Positions 24,995 through 34,211 of a stretch of 64,000 nucleotides of DNA are shown here, piece by piece; position 1 is the stretch's first letter, and each line of letters opens with the position of its first letter. This DNA comes from Luteimonas cucumeris. Lineage in GTDB: Bacteria; Pseudomonadota; Gammaproteobacteria; Xanthomonadales; Xanthomonadaceae. Where the stretch lies: positions 310,001 through 374,000 of the forward strand of contig NZ_VLKN01000001.1 in assembly GCF_007830035.1 (NCBI RefSeq). The letters run 5' to 3'. The notes under the pieces are model-generated. The model saw nothing but the letters and a program-made list of their open reading frames with translations, was not told the DNA's origin and did not search any database. Both the position numbers and the translations under genes were made by a program.

Positions 24995-26065
24995 ATGCGC
25001 AAGATCCTCCACATCGACATGGACGCGTTCTACGCCTCGGTCGAGCAGCGCGACGATCCCTCGCTGCGCGGCAAACCGGTGGTGGTGGCCTGGCGCGGTG
25101 CGCGCTCGGTGGTGTGCGCGGCGTCGTACGAGGCGAGGAAGTTCGGCGTGCGCTCGGCGATGCCGGCGGTGCGCGCCGAGCGCCTGTGCCCGCAGGCGGT
25201 GTTCGTGGCGCCGGACTTTGTGCGCTACAAGGCGGTGTCGAAACAGGTGCGCGAGATCTTCCTGCGCCATACCGACCTGGTCGAGCCGTTGTCGCTGGAC
25301 GAGGCCTACCTGGACGTCACCGCGCCCAGAATCGAGTTGCCCAGCGCGACCGCTATCGCCGAGACGATCCGCGCGCAGATCCGCGACGAAACCGCGCTGA
25401 CCGCGTCGGCCGGCGTCGCGCCGAACAAGTTCCTGGCCAAGATCGCGTCGGACTGGAACAAGCCCGATGGCCAGTTCGTGATCCGTCCGGGCCAGGTCGA
25501 GGCCTTCCTGACGCCGCTGCCGGTCGGCCGCATCCCGGGCGTGGGCAAGGTGATGCAGGGCCGGCTGTCGGAGCTGGGCATCGCCACGGTCGGCGACCTG
25601 CGCGGATTCTCCGCGGAAGAACTCGAGCAGCGCTTCGGCAGTTTCGGGCGCCGCCTGCACCAGCGCGCGCGTGGCATCGATGAGCGCGCAGTCGAGCCCA
25701 ACCAGCCGGTGCAGTCGATCTCGGCCGAGGACACGTTCGAGCAGGATCTGCTGCTGCAGGAACTGGCGCCGATGATCCGCCAGCTGGCCGAGAAGACCTG
25801 GCTGGCCGCACAGCGCAGCGGGCGCATCGGCCGCACCGTGGTGCTGAAGCTGAAGACCGCGCAGTTCCGCATCATCACCCGCAGCCACACACCGGAAGCG
25901 CCGCCCACGTCGCTGCAGCAGTTCACCGCCATCGCACTGTCGTTGTGCGAACGCGTCGACCTGCCACCGCTGACGCGTTACCGTCTGGTCGGCGTGGGTC
26001 TGGCGGGTTTCCGTGATCGCGAGGAAATGGCGATACAGGACGGCTTGTTCGACGTCGGTTCGTGA
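24995..26065 (+). CDS. dinB: DNA polymerase IV (Y-family)
   Basis: The 356-residue translesion polymerase begins MRKILHIDMDAFYASVEQ with the first catalytic Asp. It has YEARKFGVRSAMP, the catalytic SLDEAYLDVT, and helix-hairpin-helix residues IPGVGKVMQGRL in the thumb. The little-finger domain follows. I see no clear LexA box upstream. The C-terminus (MAIQDGLFDVGS) resembles a clamp-binding tail (QxxLF-like). Confidence 0.95.
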   Translation: MRKILHIDMDAFYASVEQRDDPSLRGKPVVVAWRGARSVVCAASYEARKFGVRSAMPAVRAERLCPQAVFVAPDFVRYKAVSKQVREIFLRHTDLVEPLSLDEAYLDVTAPRIELPSATAIAETIRAQIRDETALTASAGVAPNKFLAKIASDWNKPDGQFVIRPGQVEAFLTPLPVGRIPGVGKVMQGRLSELGIATVGDLRGFSAEELEQRFGSFGRRLHQRARGIDERAVEPNQPVQSISAEDTFEQDLLLQELAPMIRQLAEKTWLAAQRSGRIGRTVVLKLKTAQFRIITRSHTPEAPPTSLQQFTAIALSLCERVDLPPLTRYRLVGVGLAGFRDREEMAIQDGLFDVGS

Positions 26066-26104
26066 AGGACTTTTCTGTTACTCGAGACGCGGCTGATTCG
26101 CCGC

Positions 26105-26479
26105 TCAGTCACGGTCGCGATCCGCTTCGGCATCGTCGAACAGCAACGGAGCCGAGGTGTCTTCTTCCTGCATCATCGTGGTCGTGACCGGCGACGCGGC
26201 AGGACGGTTGCGCGGCGGCGGCAGTTGCGCGATCGCCGCTTCCGCGGCCTGCACCAGTTCGCTGCGGCGCGACTCCGGTACTTCCTGCCAATGGCAGTCG
26301 AGCAGCGCGCCTTCCAGTGCATATAACAGGTTGAGGCTGGGCTTGAAGCCGGCGCGCTTGACGCGCATGAAGGCATCCAGCGCGCCGGCGGTTTCCAGAT
26401 CCGCGCGCGAGCGCAATCCGACCTGGCGCAACCAGGCCGCGCTCTTGGGACCGATGTTGCGCAGCTTTTCGCCGGTCAT
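26105..26479 (-). CDS. TfoX C-terminal-domain protein
   Basis: The 124-residue protein starts MTGEKLRNIGPKSAAWLRQVG, typical of the TfoX C-terminal domain with its helix-hairpin-helix-like GPKSAxWLxxxGI pattern. The N-terminal TfoX domain is absent and the tail is acidic (DDAEADRDRD). Stand-alone proteins of this kind are common but have no proven role. Its ATG overlaps the msrC stop by 4 bp (ATGA), so the two are co-translated. Confidence 0.8.
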   Translation of the reverse strand: MTGEKLRNIGPKSAAWLRQVGLRSRADLETAGALDAFMRVKRAGFKPSLNLLYALEGALLDCHWQEVPESRRSELVQAAEAAIAQLPPPRNRPAASPVTTTMMQEEDTSAPLLFDDAEADRDRD

Positions 26480-26958
26480 GCCAGGCTCTCCATGAAAATC
26501 GCGGCGATGGCCTCGAGTCCGCGCTGGTCGTCTTCGTCGAAGCGGTCGGGGATCGGGCTGTCGAGATCGAACACACCGATCAGCTCCGCATCGGACGACA
26601 ACGGCACCACCAGTTCGGAACGCGACGCCGAGTCGCAGGCGATGTGCCCCGGGAATGCATGCACGTCGGCGACGCGCTGCGTCTGGCCGGTGCGCGCCGC
26701 GGCGCCACACACGCCCTGGTCGAGCGGAATGCGCACGCAGGCGGGCAGTCCCTGGAACGGTCCCACCACCAGTTCGCGGCCGTCGTAGAAATAGAAGCCG
26801 ACCCAGTTCAAGTCGGGCAGGGAATGATGGACCAGTGCCGACAGGTTGGCCGCGTTGGCGATGCGATCGCGCTCGCCGGCCAGCAGCGCACGCGCCTGTC
26901 CGGCGAGCTGGGCGTACTGCTCGGGCTTGCCGCCCGTTAGACTCTGTGCTGCAAACAT
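26476..26958 (-). CDS. msrC: Free methionine-(R)-sulfoxide reductase (GAF domain)
   Basis: The 160-residue single-GAF-domain enzyme reduces free methionine-R-sulfoxide in the cytoplasm. The three family cysteines are visible, one in ACVRIPL, one in GVCGAAA and one in HIACDS, with spacing as in E. coli MsrC. WVGFYFYDG and GVFDLDSP are also conserved. The downstream gene overlaps by 4 bp. Confidence 0.92.
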   Translation of the reverse strand: MFAAQSLTGGKPEQYAQLAGQARALLAGERDRIANAANLSALVHHSLPDLNWVGFYFYDGRELVVGPFQGLPACVRIPLDQGVCGAAARTGQTQRVADVHAFPGHIACDSASRSELVVPLSSDAELIGVFDLDSPIPDRFDEDDQRGLEAIAAIFMESLA

Positions 26959-26998
26959 GCCGCGAAGTGTAGCAGCGGCCAAGGTCCGGGAGATCGCG

Positions 26999-27730
26999 AT
27001 GCAGACAGGGGAGACGCCAATCCCCGGCAAGGACGGCTTCCGCCGGCGCGGTGTCGAGGTGACGCGGCTGGAGGCCTTCGTCGATGCCGCGTTCGCATTC
27101 GCGGTCACGCTGCTGGTGATTTCGGTCGACTCGATCCCCGACAGCCTGGATGCGTTGGCGTTGGCGTTGAAGGGCGTGCCCGCATTCGCGGCCAGTTTCG
27201 TGATGATCGCGATGTTCTGGAACGCGCACGCCAACTGGAGCCGGCGCTTCGGACTCGACGACGGCGCCAGCAAGGTGTTGAGCCTGGCGCTGGTGTTCCT
27301 GGTGCTGGTCTATGTCTATCCGTTGCGGATCCAGTTCGGCGTGCTGTTCGGCTGGATCAGCGGTGGCCGGTTGCCGTTTCCGGTCCGGATCGATGGCGTG
27401 GCCGACCTGGGCTTCATGTTCCTGGTCTACGGCGTGGCATTCGCGACGATGTCGCTGTGCCTGTTCGGCCTGTATGTGCATGCATGGCGTTGCCGCGGTG
27501 CGATCGGCCTCGATGGCGCGGAGGCGGCAGCGACCGCAGGCGAGGCTGCGGCGTACGCCTGTTTCGTGATCGTCGGCCTGCTGTCGATCGCGCTCAGCGT
27601 ATGGATCCGCGATACGCAGTCGCCGGCCGTGGCGAGCCTGCCGGGCATGGCCTATTTCCTGCTGGGTTTCACCGGCATGGTCGCCGCGCACGTGCAGCGC
27701 CGCGTGCAGGCGCGGAGCGCAACGGCATGA
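26999..27730 (+). CDS. TMEM175/DUF1211-family membrane protein
   Basis: The 243-residue integral membrane protein has about six predicted helices. The first helix contains RLEAFVDAAFAFAVTLLVIS, which corresponds to the RxxxFSDxVxAIxxTLL signature of bacterial TMEM175-like potassium channels with Val in place of the Ser. The ATG at 26999 has GGGAG upstream. bioD starts inside its stop codon (ATGA overlap at 27727), so the two are co-translated, although no functional link is obvious. Confidence 0.75.
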   Translation: MQTGETPIPGKDGFRRRGVEVTRLEAFVDAAFAFAVTLLVISVDSIPDSLDALALALKGVPAFAASFVMIAMFWNAHANWSRRFGLDDGASKVLSLALVFLVLVYVYPLRIQFGVLFGWISGGRLPFPVRIDGVADLGFMFLVYGVAFATMSLCLFGLYVHAWRCRGAIGLDGAEAAATAGEAAAYACFVIVGLLSIALSVWIRDTQSPAVASLPGMAYFLLGFTGMVAAHVQRRVQARSATA

Positions 27731-28413
27731 CGTTCGCCTGCTACGTCACCGGCACCGACACCGGCATCGGCAAGACGATCGCCAGCGCCGCGCTGCTGCA
27801 CGCGTTGCGCGCGCAGGGCCTGCGCGCGGTCGGGATGAAACCGGTCGCCAGTGGTTGCGAATACCTCGACGGCGGCTGGCGCAACGAGGATGCGCTGGCG
27901 CTGCAGGATGCGAGTGATCCGCGTCCGGTCTATGACGACATCAATCCGTACGCGCTGCCGGCCGCGACGGCGCCGGAACTGGCGGCGCGCGAGGTCGGCG
28001 TCGAACTCGCGCTGGCGCCGATCACGGCCGCTTACCAGCGGTTGGTGGCACTGGCCGACGGCGTCGTGGTCGAAGGCGTCGGCGGCTGGGCTGCACCGCT
28101 GTCGGCGCAACTGGACCAGTGCGATCTGGTGCGCGCGCTGCAGTTGCCGGTGGTGATGGTGGTCGGACTGCGCTTGGGCTGCATCAACCATGCGCGGCTT
28201 ACCGTGCAATCGATCGCGGCCGACGGTGCACGGCTGGTCGGCTGGATCGGCAACGATGTCGACCCTGGCCTGGCGCAGGCCGATGCCTATTTCGACCTGC
28301 TGTCGCCGCGCATAGACGCGCCCTGCCTGGGCCGTTTGCCGTATCGGCCTGATGCAGCGGCAAAAGAACTGGCCGCTTGGCTGGATTGCACGGCGCTGCT
28401 GGCCGCGTGCTGA
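27727..28413 (+). CDS. bioD: Dethiobiotin synthetase
   Basis: The 228-residue ATP-dependent carboxylase closes the ureido ring of dethiobiotin in biotin synthesis. It has the P-loop GTDTGIGKT, the lysine in GMKPVASG, and the conserved VVEGVGGWAAPLS. No other bio gene is in the window. The start overlaps the previous stop by 4 bp. Confidence 0.95.
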   Translation: MTFACYVTGTDTGIGKTIASAALLHALRAQGLRAVGMKPVASGCEYLDGGWRNEDALALQDASDPRPVYDDINPYALPAATAPELAAREVGVELALAPITAAYQRLVALADGVVVEGVGGWAAPLSAQLDQCDLVRALQLPVVMVVGLRLGCINHARLTVQSIAADGARLVGWIGNDVDPGLAQADAYFDLLSPRIDAPCLGRLPYRPDAAAKELAAWLDCTALLAAC

Positions 28414-28451
28414 TTTCGCCAAGAGCACTTCGGCGAAGCCCGTCTCCTTCG

Positions 28452-28531
28452 GTCATCCCGAACACAGGGAGGGACCTGTTTGTTGCTCACCGGCACTGGC
28501 CAAGCAGGTCCCTCACTGCGTTCGGGATGAC
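28452..28531. repeat. REP-like palindromic repeat after bioD
   Basis: The arms 28452-28481 (GTCATCCCGAA start) and 28502-28531 (TTCGGGATGAC end) are inverted around a 20-bp loop. It is the closest relative of the element at 2423-2512. Confidence 0.75.
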
Positions 28532-28574
28532 GGGGCGGAATCGGGCAATTCGCTTCCTGGCGGTGACGGTTGCG

Positions 28575-28606
28575 CAAAAAAGAACGGGCGCCTTGCGGCG
28601 CCCGTT
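28575..28606 (-). terminator. Intrinsic terminator of the RND operon
   Basis: The stem AACGGGCGCC / GGCGCCCGTT has a 4-nt loop. Read on the minus strand it is followed by TTCTTTTTT. It sits 24 bp beyond the end of the RND pump gene and also faces bioD. Confidence 0.85.
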
Positions 28607-28629
28607 TGCGTTGCAGGACGGCGTTACCG

Positions 28630-31600
28630 TCAGCCGTGCTGTGGTTCTGGCGGAGGCAGGTGCGCATCCGCTTCGGCGGCTTTTTCACGATCGCGATCAT
28701 GCGCATGGTCGCGCGCCAGGTACAGGTAGAACGCGGGCAGCACGAACAGGGTGAACATCGTGCCGATGGTCATGCCCGAGGCGATCACCACGCCCATCGA
28801 GAAGCGCGAGGCTGCACCCGGGCCGCTGGCGATCAGCAGCGGGATCATCGCGAACACCAGCGCCGCGGTGGTCATCAGCACCGGCCGCAGGCGGATCGCG
28901 GTGGCTTCCTCGATCGCCTCGCGCTTGGACAGTCCCTGTTCGATCTGCAGCTTGTTGGCGAACTCCACGATCAGGATGCCGTGCTTGGAGATCACGCCGA
29001 CCAGCGTCACCAGTCCCACCTGGGTGTAGATGTTGATGCTCATGCCGGGGAATGCCTCGATCCCGGTCATGCCCAGAATGCCGCTGAGGATCGCCAGTAC
29101 GTTGAGCGTCAGCAGCGCGCCGCAGATCGCCATCGGCACGGTCAACAGCATGATCAGCGCGTCGCGGAAGCTCTCGAACTGCGCCGACAGCACCAGGAAG
29201 ATCACGATCAGCGCCAGCGCCAGGGTCATCAGCATCGCCGAGCCTTCCTGCTTGAACTGGCGCGACTCGCCGGCGTAGTCGACGCTGTAACCCTGCGGCA
29301 GCACTTCCTTGGCCGCCTGGTCCAGGATCGCCAGCGCTTCGCCCTTGCTCACGCCCGGACGTGGCGCGAACGTGATCGACACCGCGTTGAGCTGCTGGAA
29401 GCGCTTGAGCGATTGCGGCTGCGCGCTTTCCTTCAGCGTGACGATGGTCGACAGCGGAATCAGCTGGCCGTCGCGGGCGCGGGTGTAGTAGTTCTCCAGC
29501 GCGCTGGCGTTGAGCCGGTCGCTGCGCTGCACCTGCGGGATCACCAGGTAGGAGCGGTTCTGCATGGCGAAGCGGTTGGTGTAGCCGCCCGACAGCATCG
29601 CCGCCATGTCGGCCGATAGCGTGCGCATGTCGATGCCCAGGCTGGCCGCCTTGTCGCGGTCGATCACCACCTCGATCCGCGGCTTGTCGATCTTCAGGTC
29701 CTTGTCGAGGAAGATGAAGCGCTTGCTTGCCATCGCCTTGGCCAGGATCGCCTCGGCCAGCTCGTTGAGCTGGGACAGCTCGCCGACGCCGCCGATGATG
29801 AATTCGCCGCCGCCGTCGCCGCCGGCACTGGGCAGCGAGGGCGGCACCAGCGCGAATACGTTGAGGCCGGTGACCTGGCTCATCTGTGGCTGCAGTTGCT
29901 GCTCGAGCACCGCCTTGGTCGACTTGTCGCGCTCGCTCCAGGGCTTGAGCACGAAGCCGGCCATCGCGCTGGGGCTGGCGCCGCCGCCGCTGCCGCCGAA
30001 GCCGCCGTTGAACAGGAAGTAGTCCTGCACTTCCGGCACGCCCTTGGCGATGCGGGTGATCTCCTCGGTGTACCGCTCCACGTAATCCAGCGTCGAGTAC
30101 GGGTCGGCGCTGCCGATCGAGAAGATGAAGCCTTCGTCCTCCAGCGGCGCCGGTTCCTTGGGCGCGGTCATGTACAGGAACGCGCACGACACCAGCACGA
30201 TCAGGCCGAACGCCGCGATCACCGACTTGGTTTCCAGCGCGCCATGCAGCTTGCGCTGGTAGCCGTGGCGCAGCCATTCGAAGCGGTCGTCGAGCCAGCT
30301 TTCCAGCTTGCCCTTGCTGCCTTCGCTGTGCGGCTTGAGGATGTGGGCGCACATCATCGGCGTCAGGGTCAGCGCGATGATGCCCGACAGCAGCACCGCA
30401 CCGGCCAGGGTGAACGCGAACTCGGTGAACAGCACGCCGGTCAGTCCGCCCTGGAAACCGATCGGCAGGTACACCGCGATCAGTGTCGTGGTCATCGCCA
30501 CCACCGGCCAGGCCAGCTCGCGCGCGCCCTTGATCGCCGCCTCGTGCGGCGACATGCCTTCCTCGATGTGTCGGTGGATGTTCTCCAGCACGATGATCGC
30601 GTCGTCGACCACGATGCCGATCGCCAGCACCATCGCCAGCAAGGTCAGCAGGTTGATGGTGAAGCCCATCAGCAGCATCAGGAACAGGCCGCCGATCAGC
30701 GACAGCGGCACCGTCACCGCCGGAATCAGCACGCTGCGCAGCGAGCCCAGGAACAGGAAGATCACCACGATCACGATGATCACCGCCTCGATGATCGTGC
30801 TGACCACTTCGTTGATCGCGTCCTGGATCGACTCGGTGCTGTCGTAGGGGATGCTCGCCTTGATGCCCTGCGGCAGCTGCGGCACGATCTCGCCGTCCCA
30901 CAGCTTGCGCACGTCCTTGATCACGTCCAGCGAGTTGGCGTCGGGCGCGACGAAGATGCCCATGAAGGTCGCCGCTTCGCCGTTGATGCGCACCGAGGTG
31001 CCGTAGTTCTCCGAGCCCAGCACCACGTCGGCGACGTCGCCCAGGCGCACGATCGCACCGTCCTGCTCGCGGATAACCAGCTTGCGGAATTCCTCGGGCG
31101 TGCGCAGGTCGGTGCGCGCGGTCATGTCGATCGCGACCATCTGGCCCTTGGTCGAACCTACCGCCGACAGCACGTTGTTCGACTGCAGTGCGCTGGCGAC
31201 GTCGCTCGCGGTGACCTTGAGCGCGGTCATGCGGTCCGGCTTCAGCCACACGCGCATCGCGAACGTGCCCGCGCCGAGGATGTCGGCACGCTGCACGCCC
31301 GGCACGGTGACCAGCTTGGGCTGGACCACGCGGGTCAGGTAGTCGGTGATCTGGTTGTTGTCGAGCGTGTCGCTGGCGAAGGACACGTACATCGCGGCGA
31401 TCTGCTGGCCCTGCTGCAGGTCGATCACCGGATCCTCGGACTCCGGCGGCAGCTGGCCGCGCATCTTGTTGACCTTGGCCGCGATCTGGGTGAGCGCCTC
31501 GTTCGGATCCTGGTCCAGGCGGATATAGGCCTGGATCGTGCTGATGCCGGCGGAACTGGTCGAGCTGAGGTACTCGATGCCTTCGGCGCTGGCGATCTCG

Positions 31601-31806
31601 CGTTCCAGCGGCGTGGTGATGAAGCCCTGGATCAGGTCGGCGTCGGCACCGAAATACGTGGTGCTGACATTGATCACCGCGTTGCGCAGTTCCGGATACT
31701 GGCGCACGTTGAGTTCGGTGAACGCGCGCAGGCCGAACAGCAGGATGAACAGGCTGACGACCATCGCCAGCACTGGTTTGTTGATGAAGATGTCGGTGAA
31801 TTTCAT
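28630..31806 (-). CDS. RND efflux pump, inner-membrane subunit (HAE1 family)
   Basis: The 1058-residue proton-driven pump has the usual two halves: a membrane helix at the N-terminus (MVVSLFILLFGLRAF), a large periplasmic loop, then a block of helices, each half repeated. The conserved GIVVDDAIIVLENI with the Asp pair in TM4 is present, and AINEVVSTIIEA precedes TM2. Sequence around NVRQYPELRN and FGADADLIQGFITTPLE sets it apart from the AcrB-like pump at 35662. The C-terminal tail is acidic/His-rich. It is the third gene of tetR-adaptor-pump. Substrate cannot be predicted; no outer-membrane channel gene is nearby. Confidence 0.93.
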   Translation of the reverse strand: MKFTDIFINKPVLAMVVSLFILLFGLRAFTELNVRQYPELRNAVINVSTTYFGADADLIQGFITTPLEREIASAEGIEYLSSTSSAGISTIQAYIRLDQDPNEALTQIAAKVNKMRGQLPPESEDPVIDLQQGQQIAAMYVSFASDTLDNNQITDYLTRVVQPKLVTVPGVQRADILGAGTFAMRVWLKPDRMTALKVTASDVASALQSNNVLSAVGSTKGQMVAIDMTARTDLRTPEEFRKLVIREQDGAIVRLGDVADVVLGSENYGTSVRINGEAATFMGIFVAPDANSLDVIKDVRKLWDGEIVPQLPQGIKASIPYDSTESIQDAINEVVSTIIEAVIIVIVVIFLFLGSLRSVLIPAVTVPLSLIGGLFLMLLMGFTINLLTLLAMVLAIGIVVDDAIIVLENIHRHIEEGMSPHEAAIKGARELAWPVVAMTTTLIAVYLPIGFQGGLTGVLFTEFAFTLAGAVLLSGIIALTLTPMMCAHILKPHSEGSKGKLESWLDDRFEWLRHGYQRKLHGALETKSVIAAFGLIVLVSCAFLYMTAPKEPAPLEDEGFIFSIGSADPYSTLDYVERYTEEITRIAKGVPEVQDYFLFNGGFGGSGGGASPSAMAGFVLKPWSERDKSTKAVLEQQLQPQMSQVTGLNVFALVPPSLPSAGGDGGGEFIIGGVGELSQLNELAEAILAKAMASKRFIFLDKDLKIDKPRIEVVIDRDKAASLGIDMRTLSADMAAMLSGGYTNRFAMQNRSYLVIPQVQRSDRLNASALENYYTRARDGQLIPLSTIVTLKESAQPQSLKRFQQLNAVSITFAPRPGVSKGEALAILDQAAKEVLPQGYSVDYAGESRQFKQEGSAMLMTLALALIVIFLVLSAQFESFRDALIMLLTVPMAICGALLTLNVLAILSGILGMTGIEAFPGMSINIYTQVGLVTLVGVISKHGILIVEFANKLQIEQGLSKREAIEEATAIRLRPVLMTTAALVFAMIPLLIASGPGAASRFSMGVVIASGMTIGTMFTLFVLPAFYLYLARDHAHDRDREKAAEADAHLPPPEPQHG

Positions 31807-31824
31807 CTTGTCCGCCTTTGAAAG

Positions 31825-31928
31825 CCCTCCCCTTCAAGGGGAGGGTGGGGTGGGGATGGTTTTCCGGGCGAATACGACGTCTTCCTGGAAACCCATCCCC
31901 ATCCTTGCCTTCCCCTTGAAGGGGAAGG
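31825..31928. repeat. Paired palindromes in the adaptor-pump spacer
   Basis: Two near-identical palindromes lie here: one built on CCCTCCCCTT/AAGGGGAGGG (31825-31845) and one on CCTTCCCCTT/AAGGGGAAGG (31908-31928). Between them GGGGATGG and CCATCCCC are also complementary. They lie between the adaptor and pump genes of the minus-strand RND operon. Confidence 0.7.
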
Positions 31929-31962
31929 AAATGGGAAGCCTCGCTGCACGAGGCTGACGTTC

Positions 31963-33153
31963 TTACCGGTTCTCGGCCTTCGGTTGCGCCTGCGCGGTCG
32001 GCTGCACCTTGTTGTTGATCGTCACCTCGGCGTCGTTGCGCAGCTTGAGCAGGCCGCTGGTGGCGATCTGCTCGCCGGGCTTGAGCCCTTCGGTCACGGC
32101 GATCAGGTCGCCTCGGGTGGCGCCGGTCTTGACGAAGCGTTGCCTGACGATGAGCTTGTCGCCGGTCAGCGGCTTGCCCTGCATGTCTTTCTCGCCCTCG
32201 GCGCGCTTGACCTTGCTGATCACGTAGACCGCATTGCCGTAGGGGTTGAAACTGATCGCGGTCTGCGGCACCACGACCACGCTGCGCTGGCCGCCCAGGT
32301 CGAACGACACGTGTGCGAACGCGCCCGGGCGCAGGTTGCCTTCCTTGTTGTCGAGCGTCGCCTGCAGCCGGAAGTTGCGGGTGCTGGCGTCGACTTCCGG
32401 CTGGATGGCGGTGACTTCGCCTTCGAAGCTGCGACCCGGCATCGCATCGACCGTTGCGCGCACGCTCGTGCCGGCAGGCACCTGGCCCATGCGCCGCTCG
32501 GGCAGGGTGAAATCCAGGTAGATCGGATCCAGCGTTTGCAGGCTGACGATCGGGTCGCCGGGATTGACGAACTGTCCCAGGTTGACCTGGCGGATGCCGA
32601 GGATGCCGCTGAACGGCGCGCGGATCGTCTTCTGCGCGATCAGCGCGCGTTGCGCATCGGCGTTGGCCTGCGCGCTCGCGGCCGCGGTGGCGCGCTGCTC
32701 GACTTCGTCCTGCGACACCAGCTTGTCCTTGCCCAACTCACGCCAGCGGTCGCGCTGCACGGCGGCCAGCTTGGCGGTGGCCTCCAGCGATTTCAGCGTG
32801 GCCAGTTCGTTGGCGGTATTGAGCCGGATCAGCACGTCGCCGGCCTTGACCGGTTGCCCGGCCTCGAACTCGATCGACTTCACCACGCCACCGGCCTCGG
32901 TGGTGACATCCGTGCCATTCACCGCCACGAAGGTGCCGACGGCTTCCTCGATGTCGCTCCAGCGTTCGGCCTTCGCGGCGGTTGCGGTCACCGCCACCGC
33001 CGGCTGCGGCATGTTGTCGAAGAACTGGTTCATGCCGGCGCTCATCATCGCCTTGACGCCGAACACGCCGCCGAAGATGACGATCACTGCGATGAGCATC
33101 CAGATCATGCGCTTGCGCGTGGATGGCGCGCGCGGGGTGTCATGCTTGGGCAT
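31963..33153 (-). CDS. RND periplasmic adaptor (membrane fusion protein)
   Basis: The 396-residue adaptor has one N-terminal membrane anchor (MIWMLIAVIVIFGGVFGV), a lipoyl/barrel-sandwich domain around GGVVKSIEFEAGQPVKAGD, an alpha-hairpin, and beta-barrel domains. There is no lipobox, unlike the adaptor at 34212. The ATG at 33153 has AAGGA upstream and lies inside the end of tetR (14-bp overlap). It joins the pump encoded next to an outer-membrane channel. Confidence 0.9.
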   Translation of the reverse strand: MPKHDTPRAPSTRKRMIWMLIAVIVIFGGVFGVKAMMSAGMNQFFDNMPQPAVAVTATAAKAERWSDIEEAVGTFVAVNGTDVTTEAGGVVKSIEFEAGQPVKAGDVLIRLNTANELATLKSLEATAKLAAVQRDRWRELGKDKLVSQDEVEQRATAAASAQANADAQRALIAQKTIRAPFSGILGIRQVNLGQFVNPGDPIVSLQTLDPIYLDFTLPERRMGQVPAGTSVRATVDAMPGRSFEGEVTAIQPEVDASTRNFRLQATLDNKEGNLRPGAFAHVSFDLGGQRSVVVVPQTAISFNPYGNAVYVISKVKRAEGEKDMQGKPLTGDKLIVRQRFVKTGATRGDLIAVTEGLKPGEQIATSGLLKLRNDAEVTINNKVQPTAQAQPKAENR

Positions 33154-33919
33154 GGGGAACTTCCTTGGAGGACGAGAGGGGGTTATCGGGGAGGCACGGC
33201 GATGCCGCGCCGAATACGGCCAGGCCGACCCGCGCCACCAGTGCGTCGATGGCGGCGTCGTCGGCCGGATCGAACAGCGGCTGCCAGCGATAGCCGTTGA
33301 GCAGGTATTGCAGTTGCTTGAGCAGCAGCCGGTACGGATCGCCGACGTCGTGCTCGTCGAGCAGGCCATCCTGCTGCACCAATGAGTACATGCCGAGACA
33401 CATCGCCCACGGGCCGACCGTCAGCGCCTGCGGCGACAGCCGCGTGTCGGCCGGCAGGTCGCCGTTGCGGAAGGCTTCGACGACGATGCCGTCGACCAGC
33501 GCACTCAATGGCGCGCTGGCCTCGAGCGCACGGCGCCGGCTTGCTTCCGAGGCCGCGCCCCAGATCACGTCGGTCCACACGAACTGGGCGAGCCGGAAAT
33601 GCTCCGGCTGCGCGCGGATCATCATCAGGTCGGCCAGCACGATCGCCAGCATGCGGTCGCGGGTAGGGCCAGGCCAGCGCGCGGCGCGTTCGAACAGTTC
33701 GACCCGGCTCAGGCAGTTGCGCGTCGCCAAGGCGACCAGCAGGTCTTCCTTGCTGGCGAAATGGTTGTAGAGCGTGCCGATCGCATAGTCCGATTCCTCG
33801 GCGATCCGCGACATCTGCAGGTTGAGCAGGCCGTCGCGCTGGATCAATGCCTGGGCCTTGTCCAGGAACAGTCGCTCGCGGTCGGCCAGCTCGCGCTGGC
33901 GGCGTTCTCGGGTGCCCAT
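33140..33919 (-). CDS. TetR-family transcriptional regulator
   Basis: The 259-residue regulator has an N-terminal helix-turn-helix (LQMSRIAEESDYAIGTLYNH, then FASKEDLL). The C-terminal ligand-binding part is less conserved. It is the first gene of the operon, overlaps the adaptor gene by 14 bp, and is divergent from the second RND system at 34212. It probably represses its own operon and could also act on the divergent one through the shared 292-bp upstream region. Confidence 0.9.
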   Translation of the reverse strand: MGTRERRQRELADRERLFLDKAQALIQRDGLLNLQMSRIAEESDYAIGTLYNHFASKEDLLVALATRNCLSRVELFERAARWPGPTRDRMLAIVLADLMMIRAQPEHFRLAQFVWTDVIWGAASEASRRRALEASAPLSALVDGIVVEAFRNGDLPADTRLSPQALTVGPWAMCLGMYSLVQQDGLLDEHDVGDPYRLLLKQLQYLLNGYRWQPLFDPADDAAIDALVARVGLAVFGAASPCLPDNPLSSSKEVPHAQA

Positions 33920-34211
33920 GGTGGCTGACGCGAAGAAGCAGGAGCGGAATTTTGAACCCGGCTCAGGATTTGATCAAGACTTACGCGCACTTGATTTCTG
34001 TGAGCAACCCGGCGCGCCATCACGCACCTGTATTGCCTGCACCGCTAATTTTGCGATCCGTTTTTCGTGATTTCGTGTTCGCAAACGCGGTGGCGGCGTC
34101 AAGTGCCCCGCATCGGCGGATCCGCCTGACTTCCGGCACGCTCATGAACAGGCGTGAATGTTAGACTGGCGAGTATAGGAAATCGATTACATTCTGAGCC
34201 GAGGCCACCGC